A DNA stretch of 16,606 nucleotides, taken from positions 1 to 16,606 of the forward strand of contig JAMCTB010000061.1 in the NCBI GenBank assembly GCA_023380955.1. Direction: 5' to 3'. The translations under genes and the position numbers were made by a program. This stretch comes from Chloroflexota bacterium. Lineage in GTDB: Bacteria > Chloroflexota > UBA6077. Of this stretch, positions 12,058 through 16,606 are shown piece by piece (positions within the stretch are counted from its first letter, which is position 1; the number at the start of each line of letters is the position of its first letter). The notes under the pieces are model-generated. The model did not search any database, was not told the DNA's origin, and saw only the letters and a program-made list of their open reading frames with translations.

Positions 12058-14619
12058 CTACACAGAGGCCGGATCTTCCTCGCCGTCGTCGGCGTTATCG
12101 GCCGGCGAGGCCGCTGCCTCTTCCTCTTGGTCGTCGTCCGCCGAAAGCGCCGCCTCCTCCACCACGCCCGCGGGGCTCGGGGCTTCTGCCGTCCCCTTGG
12201 CGGAGCTGCCGTTGCCGTTGGCAAAGGAGATAGAGGCCACGCGATCGTTCTCCCTGAGGTTCATCACGTTTACGCCCTGCGCGCTCCGGCCAAGGCAGGA
12301 GATCAGGTTGACAGGGGTCCGGATCACGAGACCGCCGGCGGAGATGATCAGCAGCTCCTCCGCTTCCTTCACGACCCTCGCGGCTGCCACAGGGCCGGTC
12401 TTGTCCGTGACCATGAGGGCCCTCACACCGCCGCCGCCGCGCCCATGGGCCGAGAACTCCTGCAGGGGCGTTCGCTTACCGAAGCCGTTGGCCGTGACCA
12501 GCAGCAGATCGCTGTCTGGAACCACGATATCCATGGCGATCACCCTGTCCCCGTCGTCCAGCCGCATCCCCCGGACGCCGCCACTCGTGCGGGAGGCAGC
12601 GCGCAGCTGCTTCTCGGTGAACCGTATGGCCTGGCCCTGCTCGGATACCAGCACCACCTCGGACCCCGCCCGGCAGTAGCGCACATGCACCAACTCATCG
12701 CCGTCCTCCAAAGACATCGCGATCAATCCGTTGGAGCGGACGGAGGAGAAGTCCCGCAATGGCGTCTTCTTGATCTCCCCTTTTCGGGTCGCCATGAGGA
12801 AGTAGTCGCCCGCCTCGAAGTTCGGCACCGCCACGACGGTGCTCACCGCCTCATTCGGATCCAGCGAGATCAGGTTGACCAGCGGAAGCCCCTTGGCCTG
12901 CCGTGCCGACTCAGGCACCTCGTGGGCGGTCAGGCGATAGACCTTCCCCTTGTCGGTGAAGAAGAGCAGGTTGTCGTGCGTATCGGCCACGAGCATGTGG
13001 CGGAGCGTGTCCTCCTCACGGAAGACCATCCCCTTGATGCCCTTCCCGCCGCGGCGTTGGGGCTGGTAGGTATCGCACGGCAGCCGCTTGGTATATCCAC
13101 GGCTGCTGAGGGTGATCAGCACCTCCTGGTGCTCGATCAGATCCTCATCGCTGAAATTGCCGACCTCCGCCGCCACGATGCGGGTGCGACGCTCATCCCC
13201 GTACTTCTGCTTGAGCTCCAGCAGCTCGTCGCGGACCAGGTGAAGGATCTTGATCGGATTGGCCAGCAGATCCTCCAGGTAGGCGATGGTCCTGAGCACC
13301 TCGGCATACTCGTCCAGGATCTTCTGGCGCTCGAGTACCGCCAGGCGGCGGAGCTGCATATCCAGGATGGCCTTGGCCTGGATCTCGGTGATCCCGAACC
13401 TGGCGATCAGGTCGGGCTCCGGCGTCCGTGAGCTGCGGATCGTCTGGATAACCTCGTCCAGATTGTCCAGCGCGATCTTGAGGCCCTCCAGGATGTGGGC
13501 TCGGTCCTTTGCCTTGGCCAACTCGAACCTGGTTCGGCGAGTCAGAACCTCCTGCCGGTGCTCGAGGAAATGGGCGAGCAGCCTCTTCAGGGTGAGGACA
13601 CGGGGCTGGCCGTCCACGAGCGCCAGCATGTTCATGCCGAAGGCCGACTGCATGGCCGTGTGCTTGTACAGCCGGTTCAGCACCGCCTGGGGCTTCGCGT
13701 CTCGCTTAACCTCGATGACGATCCGCATCCCCTGGCGGTCGGACTCGTCCCGCAGGTCCGAGATGCCCTCTATCTTCTTGTCCTTTACCAGCTCCGCGAT
13801 CTTCTCGATGAGGTTGGCCTTGTTGATCTGGAAAGGTAGCTCGGTGACGATGATCTGGAAGCGGTTGCTCCTGCCCTCTTCGATGCGTGTCTTGGCGCGC
13901 AGAACGATCCGCCCGCGGCCGGTGGCGTAGGCCGTCTTGATCCCCTCAGTACCCAGGATCAGCGCACCAGTCGGAAAATCCGGGCCCTTGACGAAGTTGT
14001 ACAACTCCTCGACCGGGGCCTCCGGGTTATCTATGATATAGATCAAGGCGTCCACAACCTCGTTCAGGTTGTGGGGCGGAATGTTGGTGGCCATACCCAC
14101 CGCGATGCCCGCGGAGCCGTTGCAGATCAGGTTGGGGAACCTGGACGGCAGAACAACCGGCTCCTGCCGCGTGCCATCGTAGTTGGGCGTGAACTCGACG
14201 GTCTGCTTCTCGATGTCGGCCATCATCTCCACGGCCACCGCGGTCATCCTCGCCTCGGTGTACCTCATGGCAGCCGGCGGATCGCCGTCGATGGAACCGA
14301 AGTTCCCCTGCCCATCGATGAGGGGATAGCGCATGTTGAATGTCTGGGCCATTCGCACCAGGGTGGGATAAATGACTGCCTCGCCGTGGGGATGGTAGTT
14401 GCCAGACGTATCGCCCGCGATCTTGGCGCACTTCCTGTGAGGCCGGTTGGGTGCCAGGTTCAGGTCGTGCATCGCGACCAGGATGCGTCGCTGGGAGGGT
14501 TTGAGGCCGTCCCGGGCGTCGGGGAGAGCCCTGGACACGATCACGCTCATGGCGTAATCGAGGTAAGAGCTCTTCATCTCCTCTTCGACGTTTACAGGCC
14601 TAACGATTCCGATGTCCAT
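12058..14619 (-). CDS. gyrA: DNA gyrase subunit A
   Basis: An 853-residue protein, full length for GyrA. With GyrB it introduces negative supercoils by breaking and rejoining both DNA strands. The catalytic Tyr is Y120 in [10 protein letters not shown]. The winged-helix region [20 protein letters not shown] covers 73-92. The GyrA-box QRRGGKG (521-527), needed for DNA wrapping, distinguishes it from ParC. The beta-pinwheel C-terminal domain follows, ending in an acidic tail ([20 protein letters not shown]). At the main quinolone-contact positions it carries Ala81 (E. coli Ser83) and Pro85 (E. coli Asp87). The ATG at 14619 has GAGGT upstream and begins four bases after the stop of the preceding small ORF, so both should be on one transcript. 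gyrB is not in the window. Confidence 0.97.
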   Translation of the reverse strand: MDIGIVRPVNVEEEMKSSYLDYAMSVIVSRALPDARDGLKPSQRRILVAMHDLNLAPNRPHRKCAKIAGDTSGNYHPHGEAVIYPTLVRMAQTFNMRYPLIDGQGNFGSIDGDPPAAMRYTEARMTAVAVEMMADIEKQTVEFTPNYDGTRQEPVVLPSRFPNLICNGSAGIAVGMATNIPPHNLNEVVDALIYIIDNPEAPVEELYNFVKGPDFPTGALILGTEGIKTAYATGRGRIVLRAKTRIEEGRSNRFQIIVTELPFQINKANLIEKIAELVKDKKIEGISDLRDESDRQGMRIVIEVKRDAKPQAVLNRLYKHTAMQSAFGMNMLALVDGQPRVLTLKRLLAHFLEHRQEVLTRRTRFELAKAKDRAHILEGLKIALDNLDEVIQTIRSSRTPEPDLIARFGITEIQAKAILDMQLRRLAVLERQKILDEYAEVLRTIAYLEDLLANPIKILHLVRDELLELKQKYGDERRTRIVAAEVGNFSDEDLIEHQEVLITLSSRGYTKRLPCDTYQPQRRGGKGIKGMVFREEDTLRHMLVADTHDNLLFFTDKGKVYRLTAHEVPESARQAKGLPLVNLISLDPNEAVSTVVAVPNFEAGDYFLMATRKGEIKKTPLRDFSSVRSNGLIAMSLEDGDELVHVRYCRAGSEVVLVSEQGQAIRFTEKQLRAASRTSGGVRGMRLDDGDRVIAMDIVVPDSDLLLVTANGFGKRTPLQEFSAHGRGGGGVRALMVTDKTGPVAAARVVKEAEELLIISAGGLVIRTPVNLISCLGRSAQGVNVMNLRENDRVASISFANGNGSSAKGTAEAPSPAGVVEEAALSADDDQEEEAAASPADNADDGEEDPASV

Positions 14620-14623
14620 CTCG

Positions 14624-14821
14624 CTACCTCGAGGTCAGTGGGCACTCGCCCGTGGGCTCAAGCAGCCGCGGGAGCCCGTCGATGCCGTCTGCGACAACGC
14701 AGGGAATGCCATAGTCCTGGATGATGAAGATCGCGCCGCCGGAGTGAGCCCGTTCGAGGATCTCAGCGAAGCCGTTCCGGACTTCGGCAGTCCAGAACCC
14801 CTTGGGGGCGTTAATTCTCAT
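14624..14821 (-). CDS. Small Phd/YefM-like protein upstream of gyrA
   Basis: A 65-residue protein: MRINAPKGFWTAEVRNGFAE, ILERAHSGGAIFIIQDYGIP, CVVADGIDGLPRLLEPTGEC. The pattern 'AEVRNGFAEILERA..G..IFIIQDYGIPCVV' resembles the Phd/YefM antitoxin fold (about 8-48), which forms dimers, binds DNA and neutralises partner toxins. No toxin gene adjoins it; the next gene is gyrA, four bases on, so it may be an orphan or a domesticated regulator of the gyrA operon. A strong promoter places the transcript start at or next to its ATG, suggesting leaderless translation. The coding call rests on family resemblance and promoter position. Confidence 0.55.
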   Translation of the reverse strand: MRINAPKGFWTAEVRNGFAEILERAHSGGAIFIIQDYGIPCVVADGIDGLPRLLEPTGECPLTSR

Positions 14822-14827
14822 GCGTTA

Positions 14828-14857
14828 ATTATACGACAAAAGCCCCAAGAACGCCAA
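14828..14857 (-). promoter_or_regulatory. Promoter of the Phd-like/gyrA operon
   Basis: On the minus strand TTGGCG (14852-14857) and TATAAT (14828-14833) are 18 bases apart. Only TAACGC separates the -10 box from the ATG at 14821, so transcription should begin at the start codon itself or within a base or two. No ribosome binding site fits in between. Confidence 0.65.
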
Positions 14858-15051
14858 TTAGCGGGGCCGCAGATGCCATTGTGGATCAACCCAACTCGCG
14901 AACGCATCTCGGCATGCCCTCTTTCAATTCGCGTATAGCAATTCGCGATCGGCCGTCCAGGATCCCCCACAATCTGGAAGTCAGGCCTGGAACTTGCTGT
15001 ACATGTGTAGTCGCGTCATTTTCTACGGCCTGCCCAGGCTCGTGAGGTCTC

Positions 15052-15525
15052 ATGCTTAACGCTTCCTCGAACCGCATGTTCCCTATATCGCTAATCATCG
15101 CCGTCGCGGCCCTGACGGCCATGGTGCTTGTGGAAGCGCCGAGCTTCTCCAGTCCCTCCGTGCTCACAGCCGGCAATCCGATCGGCCAACAGGGGCCAGC
15201 GAATGGCAGTCAGCCGGCATCCACGGCGATCTCCGAGAAAGAGGCCCAGGACCTGATCTGGGCACTGCCAGAGGTGCAGGCATCCGCCAGGTACCTGCAG
15301 CAACACGGCGCCAAGCCAATCACGATCACAATGTCGACGCCGTCCCTATCGGCGAAGCCGGGAACCGCGGCGGCCGAGTATGTGATCCGTTTTGCCGAGG
15401 ACCACGGCAGCTACGTGGTGCCCATCAACACCTTCGCGGTCGACGCCTACACAAAGCAGATCTACGTTTACGACGTCATCTCTGATAAGATGATCCCCCT
15501 GCAGGAATGGCGGAGTTCCAGATAG
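15052..15525 (+). CDS. Envelope protein of unknown function
   Basis: A 157-residue protein with an N-terminal hydrophobic segment (FPISLIIAVAALTAMVLVEA, 10-29) acting as signal peptide or membrane anchor. A Ser/Pro/Gly-rich linker to about 58 follows, then a compact domain: SEKEAQDLIWALPEVQASAR, YLQQHGAKPITITMS, EYVIRFAEDHGSYVVPINTF, AVDAYTKQIYVYDVISDKMI, PLQEWR. The strand pattern 'EYVIRF.ED...Y.VPINTFAVDA.TKQIYVYD' suggests a PepSY-like fold outside the membrane, but the family is not certain. The ATG at 15052 has GAGG seven bases upstream. The alkyltransferase gene begins within about 10 bases of its stop, so they are probably co-transcribed; a shared role is not evident. Confidence 0.65.
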   Translation: MLNASSNRMFPISLIIAVAALTAMVLVEAPSFSSPSVLTAGNPIGQQGPANGSQPASTAISEKEAQDLIWALPEVQASARYLQQHGAKPITITMSTPSLSAKPGTAAAEYVIRFAEDHGSYVVPINTFAVDAYTKQIYVYDVISDKMIPLQEWRSSR

Positions 15526-15529
15526 AGGT

Positions 15530-16048
15530 GTGACCGTGGCCCTGACGATTTCTGTATTCCCCTCGAGTTGGGGCTGGCTCGGGCTGGCCGTCTCGGAGAG
15601 AGGGCTCGCCGGCGTTATCCTCCCACAGCCGAGTGAGCAGACGGCCTGGGAGCGGATCCACATGGAGCATCCCGGAGAAACCCAGGTAGAAAGCGACCCG
15701 TGGCCGGCGGTACGAACGAGGCTCCTGGCATACCTCGAAGGCGATCCGTCCGACTTCTCCGACATCCCCCTCGACCTACCCGACCGACCGCCCTTCTGGC
15801 GAAAGGTCTGGGAGGCGTGCGCCCGCATTCCCTACGGCGAGACGCGCAGTTACGCGCAGCTGGCCGCTGAGGCCGGTTCCCCTCGGGCCTTTCGAGCCGT
15901 CGGCGGGGCGATGGCCGCAAATCCCATCCCCATCATCGTGCCGTGCCACCGCGTGGTCGGCAGCAACGGCAGCCTCGTGGGCTTCGGCGGTGGCCTGCCG
16001 CAGAAGAAGCGCATGCTGGAGATGGAAGCGGCAGCCGTGCGCGGTTAG
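15530..16048 (+). CDS. ogt: Methylated-DNA--protein-cysteine S-methyltransferase
   Basis: A 172-residue Ogt/MGMT family suicide enzyme. It removes alkyl groups from O6 of guanine in DNA by moving them to its own Cys. The active site is PCHRVVGSNGSLVGFGGGL: C139, H140, R141. The helix-turn-helix region RPPFWRKVWEACARIPYGET, RSYAQLAAEAGSPRAFRAVG, GAMAANPIPIIVP carries Tyr102 and the Arg finger R122. The N-terminal domain (1-80) is the usual poorly conserved one. GTG 15530 is the longest start; GTG 15536, two codons on, is better spaced from AGAGG and may be the real one. It follows the envelope-protein gene closely on the same strand. All catalytic residues are present. I use the symbol ogt for the family rather than for proven orthology. 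Confidence 0.93.
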   Translation: MTVALTISVFPSSWGWLGLAVSERGLAGVILPQPSEQTAWERIHMEHPGETQVESDPWPAVRTRLLAYLEGDPSDFSDIPLDLPDRPPFWRKVWEACARIPYGETRSYAQLAAEAGSPRAFRAVGGAMAANPIPIIVPCHRVVGSNGSLVGFGGGLPQKKRMLEMEAAAVRG

Positions 16049-16152
16049 AGCTCGAGGCCGCAGTACTATATAGCTATTGACTTCCAAGCATTGGCTCACT
16101 AGCATCTTCTTCTGCTAGGTTTGAGTTCCTCTTCTGAAAACCCGGGGCTGGA

Positions 16153-16228
16153 ACCACGAAGACACGAAGACACCAAGACGCACAAGGAAGAATCTTCGTG
16201 AACCTTTGTGTCTTGGTGTCTTCGTGGT
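16153..16228. repeat. Inverted repeat of ACCACGAAGACAC type
   Basis: The left arm ACCACGAAGACAC..ACACCAAGAC..CACAAGG is complemented by the right arm CCTTTGTGTCTTGGTGTCTT then CGTGGT, with a short centre (about 16187-16203). The arms are nearly full-length complements of about 35 bases. This is a widespread intergenic hairpin repeat. It is centred between the alkyltransferase gene and the next gene and lacks a T tract. Confidence 0.7.
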
Positions 16229-16333
16229 CGATTCTCTCCCGGCCGCGCGGGTGTTTTCATCCCCGATGGTGGCGGCGGGCTGCCGGGGCAACTGATATGA
16301 ACTGATCTGAGCTGGCCCAGTGGAGGTAGTGTC

Positions 16334-16606
16334 GTGCGGCGCTTCATCCTCGCATCTACGATGGTCTTGATGTTGCTCAGCCTCTCGCCCGCGGTCTCCT
16401 TTGGCGCATCCAACACCTTCGAGTTCCATCTCGGCTTCAAGGCCCTGGCGGACCAGATCCCCGACGTCGTGGGACAGCCGCTGGAGAACGAGCACTACGG
16501 GGCCAACGGGGACTCCCTCCAGCAGACCACCACGGGCCTCATGGTCTGGCGCAAAGCCGACAACTGGACCGCCTTCACCAACGGAAGCATGACCTGGATC
16601 AACGGG
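16334..16606 (+). CDS. Secreted protein, N-terminal part only
   Basis: From GTG 16334 (GGAGG seven bases upstream) the frame runs 91 codons to the window edge without a stop. It starts with a classic signal peptide, MRRFILASTMVLMLLSLSPA then VSFGA, with cleavage likely near residue 26. The mature part reads FEFHLGFKALADQIPDVVGQ, PLENEHYGANGDSLQQTTTG, LMVWRKADNWTAFTNGSMTW. I recognise this 'GFKALADQIP..VG.PLENEHY..NGD..Q.TT.GL.VWRKADNWTAFT.G..TW' module from exported proteins of Chloroflexota, often in front of other domains; the binding partner is unknown. The rest of the gene, and so its function, lies beyond the window. Confidence 0.75.
   Translation, partial: MRRFILASTMVLMLLSLSPAVSFGASNTFEFHLGFKALADQIPDVVGQPLENEHYGANGDSLQQTTTGLMVWRKADNWTAFTNGSMTWING

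Noticed and set aside
12049..13431. Long plus-strand open frame (460 codons)
   Set aside because: It is the antisense shadow of gyrA, made open by codon bias; there is no ribosome site or family resemblance.

Overview
The window is G+C-rich bacterial chromosome. A gyrA of ordinary bacterial type, extended families of short hairpin repeats, a run of decayed toxin-antitoxin (TA) cassettes, and a secreted protein of a type I associate with Chloroflexota suggest a Chloroflexota (Dehalococcoidia-like) genome. That assignment is inference; there is no 16S gene here to confirm it.

Layout. Bases 1-2,100 hold a SnoaL-like protein, a hairpin-rich repeat element, a six-helix cation transporter, and a frameshifted DUF2283 gene followed by the tail of a DUF4258-like gene. 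Bases 2,100-6,310 are accessory DNA rich in TA genes. It contains a second copy of the repeat element, two hicA/hicB cassettes (one with hicA gutted by an in-frame deletion), an intact toxin-like/ribbon-helix-helix pair with a recognisable promoter and operator candidate, a DUF6941-like gene, a fragment of a TIR/deoxyribosyltransferase-like gene, the scarred 3' end of a second MmeI-like methyltransferase gene, and an antitoxin-like gene whose upstream partner is broken by a stop codon.

Bases 6,430-8,850 carry an AbiJ-like abortive-infection protein, an odd class I tRNA with anticodon GCT, a coiled-coil plus winged-helix protein, a candidate small RNA with promoter and terminator, and a near-perfect palindrome. 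Bases 8,852-11,659 encode a complete MmeI-type fused nuclease/methyltransferase. Bases 11,660-12,057 hold a short element with terminal inverted repeats plus hairpins. From 12,058 on the sequence looks like core chromosome: gyrA behind a small Phd-like ORF whose message is probably leaderless, then an unknown envelope protein with an O6-alkylguanine-DNA alkyltransferase, an inverted repeat, and the start of a secreted protein cut by the window edge.

How it fits together. The middle is best read as a defence and TA island in turnover. Intact defence genes (MmeI-like, AbiJ-like, HicAB, RHH pair) lie among eroded relatives of the same families. The most unusual item is the tRNA-like gene placed between the winged-helix gene and the AbiJ-like gene on the same strand.
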